A DNA stretch of 64,000 bases. Origin: Pseudeuparius sepicola. Its lineage: Eukaryota > Arthropoda > Insecta > Coleoptera > Anthribidae. The stretch covers positions 43,213,223 to 43,277,222 of the forward strand of contig OY987303.1 of the NCBI GenBank assembly GCA_963920635.1, in the 5' to 3' direction. The translations under genes and the position numbers were made by a program. Below are positions 10,021-19,381 of this stretch, in pieces. Below the pieces are notes generated by a model that worked only from the letters and a program-made list of their open reading frames with translations, did no database searches and was not told the origin of the DNA. Position 1 is the first letter of the stretch. Each line of letters opens with the position of its first letter.

Positions 10021-10652
10021 ACAATAGAATGAAATAATTGAGGAGCAGAATTTTCTTTTAAGATATGATTGGTGAGATATAATTTATCGCATGCCGTCAA
10101 GCGTAACTTTAAACTCTCGGGGAGATCAAATTTGCGAGGAAAATGTTGTTCGGGGATTTCTATTTCTTGATTATCGATCTTACACACTATTCGATGTTTA
10201 TCTAAATCAATCACGGCGCGACAATGCCGCAAAAAGTCTATACCTATGATTACCAGAACAGTCAACCCCGGAATTAATAGAAATTCGTGTTCGAATAAGT
10301 ACCCTCCCGCTTTGAAGTTTAACAAACATTGTTTTTGCACCTTTCGTTGCCCTGATTTAAAAGCGCCGGATATTTTAACACCCGTACATGCGAGATTTGG
10401 AATGTCGTCGTGAAAATCGCTTAGTTGGGCCCACACTTCCTCGGAAAAACCCGAAACCTGCGATCCGCTGTCAATCAAAGCGGGGAAATAGTGACCGTAA
10501 AAATATACTTCAATTTGCGGACATCGCGAAAGTTCCCCCATATGTTTGAAGTCGCAAAAATTTTGTGGTTCCTCCGAGGGAGTTTTTATTATTATTTTAG
10601 CCCGTTTATTTTCAGTATCCCCTACCTCCGGGCTTATTGGAGGGTACTGATT
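10021..10652 (-). pseudogene. pol: Element B pol, protease segment
   Basis: This is the pol frame of element B before the insertion of element A. It overlaps the end of gag in the -1 frame, contains YPPISPEVG soon after the shift, and reaches the retroviral-type aspartate signature LIDSGSQVSG (DSG) followed by the flap-like and LLIPGLTVLVIIGIDFL segments. The ATG at 10541 is internal and probably not the true start. The frame stops being native at the CGCG at 10017, and the LTR of element A adds a few foreign codons before a stop. The protease would cut Gag and Pol. Confidence 0.82.
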
Positions 10653-10661
10653 TCGTTTCCC
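10613..10661 (-). promoter_or_regulatory. -1 ribosomal frameshift signal: GGGAAAC plus hairpin (element B)
   Basis: In the gag frame the minus strand reads TCG GGA AAC GAA, a perfect in-frame G GGA AAC slippery heptamer at 10661-10655. After a 5-base spacer a hairpin follows (10649-10613): CAGTA pairs with TACTG and CCTCC with GGAGG, around a small apical loop and an internal bulge. The -1 frame is open from the heptamer into the protease, while gag stops at 10634. This is the textbook layout of a -1 frameshift site. Confidence 0.75.
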
Positions 10662-11788
10662 GACTCGTTTTCTTCTGTCTCTACTTCTAAGAACGATATG
10701 TTTTTATTATTTCCGAAGTTAGTGGGAGCATTTGGGTTATTAAATGGCCTCATTTTTTGAACATTTTCGCCATAAATTTGTCTATTTTGGTTCTGTTTGT
10801 ACGTACTATTGCTATTAGAAAGACCCTGACTTGACTTAGGTGATCGGCTAAAATAATATTCGGCTTGTCGCAATTTTTCAAGCGCCTCCCCAAAATTGTT
10901 AGAACCAATTAAAACAGCAGAAATGTTGGGGGGGTAATGCCTCGAAATTATTTGGATTAACAATTCTGGTTCATATGGGGGTTGAAGATGTTTAGCCAAT
11001 GACACGTAATAGTTAAAGTGATCTACGAACGAACCACTGCTTTGCGAAAAATAAGCAGATTCCAATTTTAATTTTATTTGAAGTTGTTTTGTCGGACTCC
11101 AGAAATGCTCTAAGAAGGCCTGACGAAATTGTGAATAATTTTGAAAAGTGCTAATGTACGCATCAGCCCATAGTCTGGTTTTTTCGGCAAATAATGGGTT
11201 AACAATATAAACAAACTTCCTATATGATACATTTTGAACATCAATAAACTCTTCTACCATATTTAAAAAATCCACCGGGTGTACACTCTTATCATCAAAT
11301 TTCGGAATTTTTTTTAGAACGTCTTCGTCGAAAACCCTTTCAGGGGGATTTCCACGATTTTGATTTGAATAATTCGCGTTATTTACGCCTAAATTTACTC
11401 CTTGCATTTGATGTACCACCTGAGCAACCAAACGAGTGATGCCTTCGGGAGTAAACAGTGGGATGAGTGGTTCAGTGATGCTTCTAAACGCAGGGAGCCC
11501 CTCGGCAGCAACCCCCTGGGGGGCGCGCGGTGGCTGCTGCGCGAACCGCGGTGGCGGTGCCGAGAACGAAGATGGTACTGGCCTACCTTGTTCGCTCCGT
11601 TCGCTGGGTGTTGAGGGTGGTGGTGGTACCTCGGGGATTAAATTGATTGGAGGGCGCCCGTCGGGGTGTCCTTGGTACTCTCGGACATGTTGAATCCGTT
11701 CTCCCAAATGATTGAACATCGTTGCACGCCTCCGTAAACTATATTCGTGGTTTAATGGTGGCCTTGGAGTATTTTCTCTTGAATTCAT
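10634..11788 (-). CDS. gag: Gag of element B
   Basis: The likely start is the ATG at 11788 (MNSRENTPRPP). A longer open stretch begins at 11902 but runs through the primer binding site and is not credible as coding. The N-terminal third is proline-rich and disordered. The capsid-like core follows (IPKFDDKSVHPVDFLNMVEE, FRQAFLEHFWSP, FSQSSGSFVDHFNYYVSLAK), with the phenylalanine and tryptophan spacing of Ty3/gypsy Gag. The C-terminus is rich in N and Q and lacks an obvious CCHC knuckle. It ends at TAA 10634, inside the overlap with pol. Confidence 0.85.
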   Translation of the reverse strand: MNSRENTPRPPLNHEYSLRRRATMFNHLGERIQHVREYQGHPDGRPPINLIPEVPPPPSTPSERSEQGRPVPSSFSAPPPRFAQQPPRAPQGVAAEGLPAFRSITEPLIPLFTPEGITRLVAQVVHQMQGVNLGVNNANYSNQNRGNPPERVFDEDVLKKIPKFDDKSVHPVDFLNMVEEFIDVQNVSYRKFVYIVNPLFAEKTRLWADAYISTFQNYSQFRQAFLEHFWSPTKQLQIKLKLESAYFSQSSGSFVDHFNYYVSLAKHLQPPYEPELLIQIISRHYPPNISAVLIGSNNFGEALEKLRQAEYYFSRSPKSSQGLSNSNSTYKQNQNRQIYGENVQKMRPFNNPNAPTNFGNNKNISFLEVETEENESGNEISTLQ

Positions 11789-11845
11789 TTTTTTTTGCCA
11801 CTCGCAAACGTGTGTATACGGCACACCAACGTATACCTCGCTGCG

Positions 11846-11863
11846 GCCTTGCTGTGGGCGCCA
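11846..11863 (-). other. Primer binding site of element B
   Basis: The minus strand TGGCGCCCACAGCAAGGC follows the LTR end TGTTACA after two bases. The leading TGG matches the tRNA CCA end. TGGCGCCC resembles tRNA-Lys-type sites, but the species is unproven. Confidence 0.65.
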
Positions 11864-11865
11864 GA

Positions 11866-12239
11866 TGTAACAGAAAAACGTGAGGGGTGTGTTCTGTGGC
11901 AAATAAAAATATCCCAGATGGTCGTCGAGGGTCTACTTTTATTTTGTAGAAAAAAATATGCCCTACAGTGCTGTAGAAAAAAGAAACATAATTAGTTAAA
12001 TGTTAAACGCTTCAAAAAGTTACATGTTCATTACCTGGTACTAAGCCCGCGGTGATTCAAATTTTATATAATGTTGAATATTAGCGTTTCACTATAAAGA
12101 CACCAGCACAAAGGCTCGACGACCAATAACTTGAAACGACCGAAAAAAGCAGCCGCATGGACTTTTTATTTAGAGTGCGTAAAAAGTAAAATTCGCCCGA
12201 AAATGAACAAGTGGAGCCATCTATGGAGCCAACACAACA
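11866..12239 (-). repeat. 5' LTR of element B (about 374 bp)
   Basis: On the minus strand the segment starts TGTTGTGTTGG and ends CTGTTACA, so it has TG...CA ends. It contains a TATA-like ATTATATAAAAT near 12070 and an AATAAA near 11945. The outer boundary could be 12256 instead of 12239 because TGTTGTGTT occurs twice. The partner LTR is outside the window. Confidence 0.65.
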
Positions 12240-12256
12240 AATTCAATAACACAACA

Positions 12257-12754
12257 TGACCAAAATGCAGGACTCCGCTACACTTGATATGCCACGACTT
12301 TTATTTGAAACATTTTTGTAGAGTCCTTAGTCAATCAGTAACTCATTGAAACTGAATTAACACAAGAACAATTTTCAGAGGACAAAAATCCATTGAAAAT
12401 ACAATTTTTTTTAAATTTTAAAACGTTCAGTATTGTTTATTTTTGGTTATGTAATTTACCACCTAGCTTGAACCAGGCTAAAATTATGATAAAAACAGCA
12501 AAAATTACCTTGAAAATTTTCTAAAATTGCTGAAAACCTATAGTTCCAAGAAATTTGGTGTGTCTTCCCTCGACAACGAAGCTCCACAGGGTGGGGGAAA
12601 TATTAGTTTTAACCAACGAAATTGACAAAAATAGGTAAAAAAAACTCCAGTCTAAATGGCAGTCGACCTTCGACCAAAATACAGTGTGCCAACGGATGGA
12701 CAAAAATTGGAAGACTGGAAAATTTCCTTTTGTAATAACTTCTTTGGTTTGAAT
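12257..12754. other. No gene recognised
   Basis: AT-rich sequence flanking element B. I see no coding pattern, inverted termini or RNA gene here. Confidence 0.5.
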
Positions 12755-13030
12755 AAATTTTTATCGAATCCGGGCACGATTTTCGAAAACTAAAATTGGG
12801 TAAGACAAGTTATTTTGTAGTTGCGTCGATGGTTGGTCAGAGCGTGGGACTTAATTACGATGGTTCGAATCCAGGTACGATTTTTGTCGAGGTGAACCCC
12901 TCGGTCATCTTCGGCACCGGTCCCACCCCCAAGGCTTGTTCTTCGAGATTCTACCTTCTATCAATTACGACGATGGTTGGTCTGAGCGTCGATTTAGGTT
13001 CGAATCCTGGTGCGATTTTTTTTTTGGCGC
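12755..13030 (+). repeat. Tandem tRNA-derived SINE-like modules with pol III A and B boxes
   Basis: Two units carry an A-box-like TTGGTCAGAGCG (12834-12844) or TTGGTCTGAGCG (12978-12988) followed 18 to 9 bases later by a perfect B box GGTTCGAATCC (12862-12872 and 12997-13007). Each is followed by a T run that could end pol III transcription. A decayed third end (ATCGAATCCGGGCACGATTTT) lies at 12763-12783, and a fragment GGGTCAGAGCGTCGG at about 13049. The spacing between boxes is too short for a functional tRNA, so these look like tRNA-derived SINE heads. Confidence 0.6.
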
Positions 13031-13527
13031 CATGACGTCAGATGTGCGCAGGGTCAGAGCGTCGGTGTAGGTCAGGCGGAAGTCTGCTATATTTTTTGTC
13101 AACAAAACCGGCCAATTTACCGGTGTCAACGCTATGTATCGGCTGCAAAAAAGAACAAAAACCCGTTTGAATTTTTTTTTAATTCAGCAACGATTTGCCT
13201 AGAGGTTAGGGCGACTGGAAATTTTTATTTACTCGTATTGGTTTTTTTATTGGATCTTATTCGATCAGAGGCATTTCCTATATTATCTGAATATTTTTTT
13301 CTACAAATTTTTTTTTTGGTCAGTGTCCGTTTTCTGTATATTTCCACTTGCAACACAGTCTTCTACGTTATGTCTTGTCAAAGTTAGTGGCTTATTTGAG
13401 GCCTTTCTGTCACCTTTTTCTCAAAATTTCACCCTGCAATCGACTTAGGACCTTTTAAAAATTCATTTTTTGAAAAAAATTTTTTTGAAAATTTTTGGAA
13501 TTTTCATAGGTATCGATTCTGTGCTAC
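13031..13527. other. No gene recognised; T-rich intergenic DNA
   Basis: T-rich runs and a short A-box-like fragment. Nothing codes convincingly. It may include distal promoter sequence of the gene starting at 13849. Confidence 0.45.
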
Positions 13528-13539
13528 TGCGCATGCGCA
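13528..13539. promoter_or_regulatory. NRF-1/ewg-like palindrome TGCGCATGCGCA
   Basis: A perfect 12-bp palindrome matching the known NRF-1 (insect erect wing) consensus, about 225 bases upstream of the inferred start of transcription of the reiterated-exon gene. A functional role is inferred only from position. Confidence 0.4.
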
Positions 13540-13724
13540 AATATCTTGAACGGTTGTTTTGAAAGCATGTAAATTAGGATTTTGTGCTGATGGCGTACCA
13601 CTTCTGGGACCTGTTCCTAACCAAAATTCAACTTTTTTGCTTTGGTGAAGATGTCACTTTTAGAACTTTTTCTAAATTTTTTGCTGACGCAGCATTCTTT
13701 TTTGCTGACTCTGCGTTTAATCCC

Positions 13725-13755
13725 TATAAAGTGCATCGCATTAGATGATTCCAGT
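13725..13755 (+). promoter_or_regulatory. Core promoter: TATAAA plus initiator
   Basis: TATAAA at 13725-13730 is followed by CCAGTTAG at 13751-13758, an initiator-like sequence. Its A at 13753 lies 28 bases downstream of the TATA box, the standard distance. It precedes the ATG at 13849 by about 95 bases. Confidence 0.55.
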
Positions 13756-13848
13756 TAGTTTATCATCTACTGTGGCGATCGTGTATGAGTAGTTTTTTAC
13801 CGACCATCTACTTTCGCGCTACAGCCATCTACCAGCGGTTCTCCAGCC

Positions 13849-15046
13849 ATGAACAACAGGCCGTCGCTGTCCCTTAAGAAGCCAGTAAGTACTAATTTCA
13901 AAATGTGCTAAAAGTCCGTTGAAAACGTTAAAAGTCGCGAATTTTCAGTCCACCGCCTGTTCACCTTCAGACATACGGTCGCTTTATCCGGAGGATTTGT
14001 TGGGTCTGGAATCCCAACCTTCAACTAGTGGACAGCCTGCGCCCTGCCAGAAACCTGTTCACGCTTTTCTAGCCGTCATGAACAACAGGTCGAATCTGTC
14101 TCTCAAAAAGCCAGTAAGTACTATTTTCAAAATGTATTAAAAGTCCGTTGAAAACATTTTAAAGGCGAATTTTTTAGCCTAAAACCTAGTGTTTTTTTTT
14201 CTCAGACATGCCTTAACATGCCGTCACTGAGTCAGGATTTGACGGACCTGTCGCAGTCTCAATGCGAGTCTCAGCCGTCAACTAGTCAACCTGCACAGAA
14301 ACCACCAGCCGTCATGAACAAGAGGCCGTGCCTGTCTCTCCAAAGTACTATTTTCAAAATGTGTTTAAAAGTCCGTTGAAAACATTTTAAAGGCGAATTT
14401 TTTTCAGTCTACAACGTGCCCACCCCTTGCATCACTTAGTCAGGAGGATTCGTCGGTCTTGCCGCCGATTACCACAGATCAACCCTCAACTAGTGATCCC
14501 CGAGTTGCGTCTTGCCGGAAACCAATCATCAAATAATAATACCAGTAAGTGTTTTATCAAAACAGATGTGTTAAAAAGTTCCTATGAACGATAGAAATAT
14601 TATAAATACCCACTAATTTTTTTTTTCAGTCAACTGCCTGTCCATCCCTGCCGTCAAGTCAAGACGATTTGTTGGGGCCCCCGGTGTCCTCATGTGACTC
14701 ACGATACCGCTATTGTATGGGTGCGGCCACAAAAAAAATGAAAATTCAAGACGACGACGCCTTCAGCGTGATAAGCTTGCCACCAAGTCAAGACAGTGAA
14801 GATGAGTTCGAAAATACGGAAGGAAAAGGCGATATATCTTCATATGTCAAAGGGGTGACAGGTGATCTGAAACGAAAGTATGAAGCGACGAAGAGGAAGC
14901 TACAGGTGGAACAAGATAAGAAGGCAGAAAGAAGACGTGAAATGGAGCGATTAAAAAAACAGGACAAAAAGGGTGACAAATTAATTCAACAATTACAAAA
15001 ATATTTGGTTGTCGGTGCGAGACTATTAAAACGATTTAAATTATAG
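13849..15046 (+). CDS. Spliced gene of unknown function built from reiterated exons, with a C-terminal coiled coil
   Basis: Five exon-like blocks have matching splice sites: 13849-13884, 13949-14113, 14206-14343, 14408-14544 and 14630-15046. Exon 1 encodes MNNRPSLSLKKP and ends at CCA/GTAAGT. Exons 2 to 4 repeat a roughly 50-residue module: STxCPSL, then SQxDL, then QPSTS, then KP and AVMNNRPxLSLKKP. Introns of 64 to 92 bases are also repeated (GTAAGTACT...TCCGTTGAAAAC...TTTCAG). Exon 5 gives about 138 residues: an acidic stretch (IQDDDAF, PPSQDSEDEFEN), then a basic coiled coil (LKRKYEATKRKLQVEQDKKAE), ending in LLKRFKL and TAG. All clean junctions are phase 0. Exon 3 has lost its donor (a gap removes AAGCCAGTA) and exon 4 carries TAATAA, so exons 1-2-5 or 1-5 may be the real transcript. 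I do not recognise the family. It could be a lineage-specific host gene or cargo of a transposon. Confidence 0.55.
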
Positions 15047-16289
15047 AATTTTTTAAGGTATTGTTTTAGCCTGGCACCCTTTTATTCCTGCTTTTTTGCT
15101 TCTTTCTCATATATATTTTTGTTTAAGTTATATATTTTTGTTTAAGTTTATTATCCTTTTGTATTTTGACATTTTTTTAACCTAATTACATATTTTTTTA
15201 CTATTTTCGTTTTTTCATTATTCTCTCTCCTCGTACATAATTACATATTTTTTACTATAGTGCATGGATCCTAGTAAAAAAAATTTCTCAATTGCCTTTG
15301 TTCTTCTTTGTTCTCTAGGCGCTGTGTCCAAATATTCTCACATCTTATCAGTACGGGTTCCAAACACAAATCCTCCAAATATGCGGTTCTTTGGCTCTTG
15401 CTTAAAAATTTCCACTAATGAAAACGAAATAAGCCCACTATATTTCAAACAGGTCTGAAACCTAAGTATTTTTAAGTCTATTTAAACTCATTAAATAACA
15501 TAACCTTTAAATGTCAGCAAATACTGAATTTGTTTCTTAACCTAAATAAATACAAAATAACCAAAGTATGCACCCAAATGGCAAAAATAACAATAATAAC
15601 GGTAATTGTTCATTTTCACCACTCCTCCCCGATTTTCGCGATTTTTTGTGTAGCTGTATATTTTGTGCCGCTAACCACCAATCTGAAAGAATTTTTCTGC
15701 GGAAACCTGTAGTTTTCGAGTCACAGTTTTGTAAACCTACTGTTTTCGGGGTATTTGTATTACAAGCCGCCAATGTTATTTTCAACTGTTTTATGATTTG
15801 TGACGTATGTAAATCTCACCACAAAACACATTTTGTATCTCGAAATGTCATTAAAAAGTTAGGTTGGATTTTTGCCTGATTTATTTTTTAAATTTTCAAA
15901 AAATTAAACCTTATTTCATTAGGATTAGGAGTTTCCGTCCAATCGTGAACAAAAACTGATCTATATCAGCTATATCGGTGCAGAAATCATCAAATGTAGC
16001 CTATGAAAGTCTCCAATCAAGAAAAAAATCGTTATCCATTGCAATATATGTATAGCAGTGGCCTTTAGCAATATTTTTGTTCTATTTAATTTCGTCTTTA
16101 GGAAAAAATTTGTGACAAACTGAAGATTTCTATTGTGCTTTTTATGGCTATGCGCACCAAAATCTGGTGCACCTTATTTTCTATCAGCGCCTATCATCTT
16201 TAAGTCGGTTACTCTTCTTGTTACTGTCGGCAGCGCCCATTGTCACGAGCTACCAGACGGGCAGCTATGTGCAGCTGAGGGTGCACCTT
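15047..16289. other. No gene recognised; AT-rich DNA with short tandem copies
   Basis: ATATATTTTTGTTTAAGTT occurs twice in tandem near 15108-15150, and AATTACATATTTTTT recurs near 15184 and 15239. Open stretches at 15264-15458 and 15568-15879 show no recognisable domain. A hydrophobic run in the first resembles a signal peptide, but composition alone could produce it. Confidence 0.4.
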
Positions 16290-16554
16290 CTTCCATAAGG
16301 CGGTGACCATTACCCCGATAAGTGGCCTATTATGCCACCGTTATTTTTCCAGTATGTTGCTGCCCGCTTCTTTTTTCATATGGAAGTTTCCATCGTTGTC
16401 GACTGCCCCCTTCTTTTTTCATACAGCAGCGCCCATCGTTGCCGACCGATACCGTAAGGGGCATATTATGCCCCCTTCTTTTTTGCATACGGCAGCGTCC
16501 ATCGTTACCGACTGCTACTATATGATAAAGGGAGGGGGCATATATGCCCCAAAT
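16290..16554. repeat. Degenerate tandem repeat, CTTCTTTTTTCATA...CCATCGTT...CCGACTGC units
   Basis: Units starting with CTTCTTTTTTCATAC or a variant lie at 16367, 16410 and 16475, each followed by AGCGCCCATCGTTGCCGAC or a variant. Intervening GGGGCATATTATGCCCC is itself a palindrome. It is more GC-rich than the surroundings. No coding meaning is evident despite open frames through it. Confidence 0.55.
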
Positions 16555-16954
16555 AGGGTACTTGACAAAATTTTACAAATTCGATAAAACAATTCCTGGA
16601 CACTTGCCTAAAACCCTAGAAATATTCGCAAAAAAATATTCACATAATTAACAAGTTTTTAGACTTTCTCCGAAATTTGGCGGGAAAGCACTTATGGCGT
16701 CACAAGTGTTTTATAAAGGCAATGTGGCAACATGGCGATATCATTGAAGTGTTCTGAGACATAACCTTATTCTGTGGTGTTGTGTCAAAACTCCACCTTG
16801 AAATTGCTTCTTATTAATGATTTTGATGTTTTGTAGTACCTAAATGTCATTCTCGCACGTTTTCCCTTAACATCAGGAAGTGTTGTTTTGCTTCATTTTA
16901 AATAAGTAAAATATTTTAAAAAATTGGTAGAACTCCATTTCACTATTGTTTAGT
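16555..16954. other. No gene recognised
   Basis: AT-rich stretch between the tandem repeat and the THAP exon. It may contain the left end of the ISL2EU-type element, but no terminal repeat was identified. Confidence 0.35.
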
Positions 16955-17290
16955 AAAAATGCATAACAACACATCGATATCCATGCCCGAAAAGACATTC
17001 ATACAAGTGCCGAAAGACGAACCAAGAATAATTCTGTGGATACCTACAAGCAACAGCTAGAGAAAACACTTTTTATAAAATTACAAACTTATTTGCATGC
17101 GAGGATAACTTTGATGCGAGTTATACGCTTGGATACATGCCTTATTTCAGTTAGAAGAAGATATATATATGGAAAATTATCAAATGTGGAAAATTGTGGG
17201 TGGAGAAAAAAGTTATTTACTAACAGCTTGGCGCCTAAACACAAAACATATAGAGAGCTGGAAATGCCAAGTTTGATATCCTGAAGTTCC

Positions 17291-17872
17291 AGTACAAAGA
17301 ATCGAGCCAATCCAATTTGGTGTAGGAGGAGTGGTCAAGTAGGTAGTTGCTAAGGCAACTAGGATATCTATTTCGCTGGTGGGGGTGATGATGAGACGCC
17401 CTTCTCAAGAAAAATGCTACTCGGGGGGGGGGGGGGGGGAGCTGGGTTCTATATTCCACACACGAGCTGAAAATACAGACAACAAACTTGATAATTCCAG
17501 CTCTGTGTATCCACGGAAGATATGCCAACGAAGATGTGTTCAAAAGGGCACTGATGATGTGCGCTTAGTTCCAACAACTAGTGAGTTAATCAGAAAATTG
17601 AATACTTGCACAAAAGGTGTAATGGTGAAAGCCACAACAAGCAGTAAACATGTTTAAACTGTGAAAAGTCTTAGGGACACGTGCAGTTCTCCAATCAAGT
17701 TACCAAGTACAGAAGTGGCTTCCTGTAAAATTTGCACTTTTCAGAGATAACAATAATAATAATTCTCACCCTCACAATACTCTAAACTAGGAATACCCCT
17801 GAACAACTGAATGCTTGTGCGGGGGAGGGATAGTAACAACTTCTCTTCGCCTAGTATCTACTTACTTCTTCA
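17291..17872. other. Gap inside the transposase relic
   Basis: Between the THAP exon and the transposase block I see no matching coding sequence. It includes a 17-base G run at 17423-17439 and a short sequence (17747-17805) repeated at 32232-32290. Confidence 0.4.
17747..17805 (+). repeat. Dispersed repeat, copy 1
   Basis: ACAATAATAATAATTCTCACCCTCACAATACTC and the following CTAGGAATACCCC closely match 32232-32290. The element type is not recognised. Confidence 0.45.
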
Positions 17873-18866
17873 GTGTTTCTGGGAAGTGAGGAAGCATCTT
17901 CGGACATAGAAATATTATCTGACAAAGAAAATGAAAATTTGGCGGCGAGGCATACATTGAATATAGTTTCAAAAAATCCGCAATTTTATTTGGGAGTACC
18001 TGAAGATTGCCAATATATCATTGATCTAATCGAGAATTCAATAAAAATGGACCAAATAAGTATTTTGATAGTGTTACAAAAGATTCGTTTGGGCCAAACC
18101 TTTATTGAACTAATAAGTGATACTTGTGGTATATCGGAAAGTGGGTGTCACTAAGAAGTTGTCAAAGGCGATACCGGCAGTAAGTAAATTGTTAAAGCAA
18201 TTGATAATCTGGCCAGAGGGCCAGATTATCAAAGAAAAATTAAAAGGATTACTCCCTGCGCTATTTAGAGCCCGCTATAGCAACGTACAGTGTATAATAG
18301 GCTACTTAAAAATTGGGATCCAAAGACCTTTAGATTCCATCAAACAAGCTTTAACATAGTCATCAGATTATAAAAACGCTAACACAATTAAATATTTTAT
18401 TCTGCCACATCTAATGGAAATATTATCAATTTTGTTTCAGAAGGTTTTGGTGGAAGAATCTGGGATGCATTAATAATGAAAAAATTTGATTTTCTCAATA
18501 AACTTAAAGCAAACTGTGTTATCATGGCAGACAGGGGAAAACTTGCTTGCTACAAAGGATTGTAAACTAGTAAGGCCTGCTAGCCTATCGTCAAATGAAA
18601 AATTAAGCAAAATATAAGTTATGGAAACCAAGCACATATCAAGATACATATAGAAAGAGTCATCAGAAGAGTGCGTGAATATAAAATAGTAAAACCACAT
18701 CCACGTGTAAATGCAAACCTCATTCCCTATATGGATCATATGATTGAAATTCTCTCTGGATTAATCAATTTGCAAGAACCTTTAATAAAATAGCTTTAAT
18801 TTTACAGTCTGATTAATTTTCAAAAATGGTAAAAAAAATACAAAATTAAAAACATTGGTTTTTATA

Positions 18867-19381
18867 CAGTGTGTCCACGGATTGAGTGCACGTGGGGTGT
18901 AAATGACAAAAAATTGTCGAGTTGAAATTTGACCTTTTGGGGATCAGCTCTGCTTGGTTTGAAACTAATTTGTGACGTAATTTTAGTTTCGAAAAATCAC
19001 GTATGCCTTGGGCATTTTGAAAAAACTAATTTTCCACATCAGTAAAGCGCCCTTTCTGTAGGTTTTCTAAAGAAAAGTGGAAAAAAATGCCAAAAAATCA
19101 AAGTAGGCCTAGACTTTCGAAATTTCGCAAACCTACTCAGTTCTTCATTCTGAACATGTTTCCTTAATAACATTTTATCGTAAAACCTACAGAAAAGGCA
19201 CTTTACTGATGTGGAAAATTAGTTTTTTCAAAATTCCCAAGGCATACGTGATTTTTCAAAACTAAAATTACGTCACAAATTAGTTTCAAACCAAGCAGAG
19301 CTGATCCCCAAAAGGTCAAATTTCAACTCGAAAATTTTTTGTCATTTACACCCCACGTGCACTCCATCCGTGGACACACTG
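18867..19381. mobile_element. Inverted-repeat element (MITE), about 515 bp with roughly 200-bp arms
   Basis: Ends read CAGTGTGTCCACGGA and the inverse TCCGTGGACACACTG. The arms are nearly complementary for about 200 bases (for example GGGGATCAGCTCTGCTTGG and its complement). TA precedes the left end, but the right flank is TT, so the TA duplication is imperfect. The loop centre (19095-19165) resembles sequence at 58285-58360 beside a mariner-type transposase. It lies between the two genes of the ISL2EU relic. Confidence 0.8.

Larger units (their letters stand above)
1318..12239 (-). mobile_element. Ty3/gypsy-type LTR retrotransposon B, split by element A and cut by element C
   Basis: On the minus strand, from high to low coordinates, the order is LTR, primer binding site, Gag, protease, [element A inserted at 2448-10020], RT and the start of RNase H. 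The element stops at CGCG (1318-1321), where element C begins. The protease frame at 10021-10652 and the RT frame at 1318-2447 are two parts of one pol gene separated by the insertion. Its integrase and 3' LTR should lie left of the window, beyond element C. No envelope gene is seen. Confidence 0.8.
16961..18793 (+). pseudogene. THAP-DDE_Tnp_4 transposase, decayed
   Basis: The THAP part reads MPEKTFIQVPKDEPR at 16982, then FACEDNFD ending at 17098 (the C-x2-H zinc position has N in place of H). A 45-base intron with a GC donor (GAT/GCGAGT...TTTCAG) follows, then LEEDIYMENYQMWKI. After a gap, the transposase N-terminal part (17873-18154) continues as IIDLIENSIKMDQISILIV and in another frame as KAIPAVSKLLKQLIIWP, RYSNVQCIIGYLKI, then NFVSEGFGGRIWDAL, VIMADRG and the C-terminal block HIERVIRRVREYK...LINLQEPLIK, with TAG at 18793. 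Several frameshifts and stops are present. The family cuts and pastes DNA with an RNase H-fold DDE active site. Confidence 0.75.

Noticed and set aside
10425..10760. Plus-strand open stretch over the gag-pol junction of element B
   Set aside because: It is antisense to Gag and protease, whose motifs are clear. The plus frame shows no domain.
11402..11693. Plus-strand open stretches rich in W, R and G
   Set aside because: Antisense of the proline-rich N-terminus of Gag B.
12834..12872. Functional tRNA gene
   Set aside because: A and B boxes are present, but the distance between them and the lack of a complete cloverleaf exclude a normal tRNA.
15264..15458. 64-codon stretch with a signal-peptide-like start (MDPSKKNFSIAFVLLCS)
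   Set aside because: No cleavage site or known domain, no promoter or polyadenylation signal, and AT-rich composition makes hydrophobic runs common.
17423..17439. Run of 17 G residues
   Set aside because: A homopolymer without context. It may be a sequencing or assembly artefact and supports no function.
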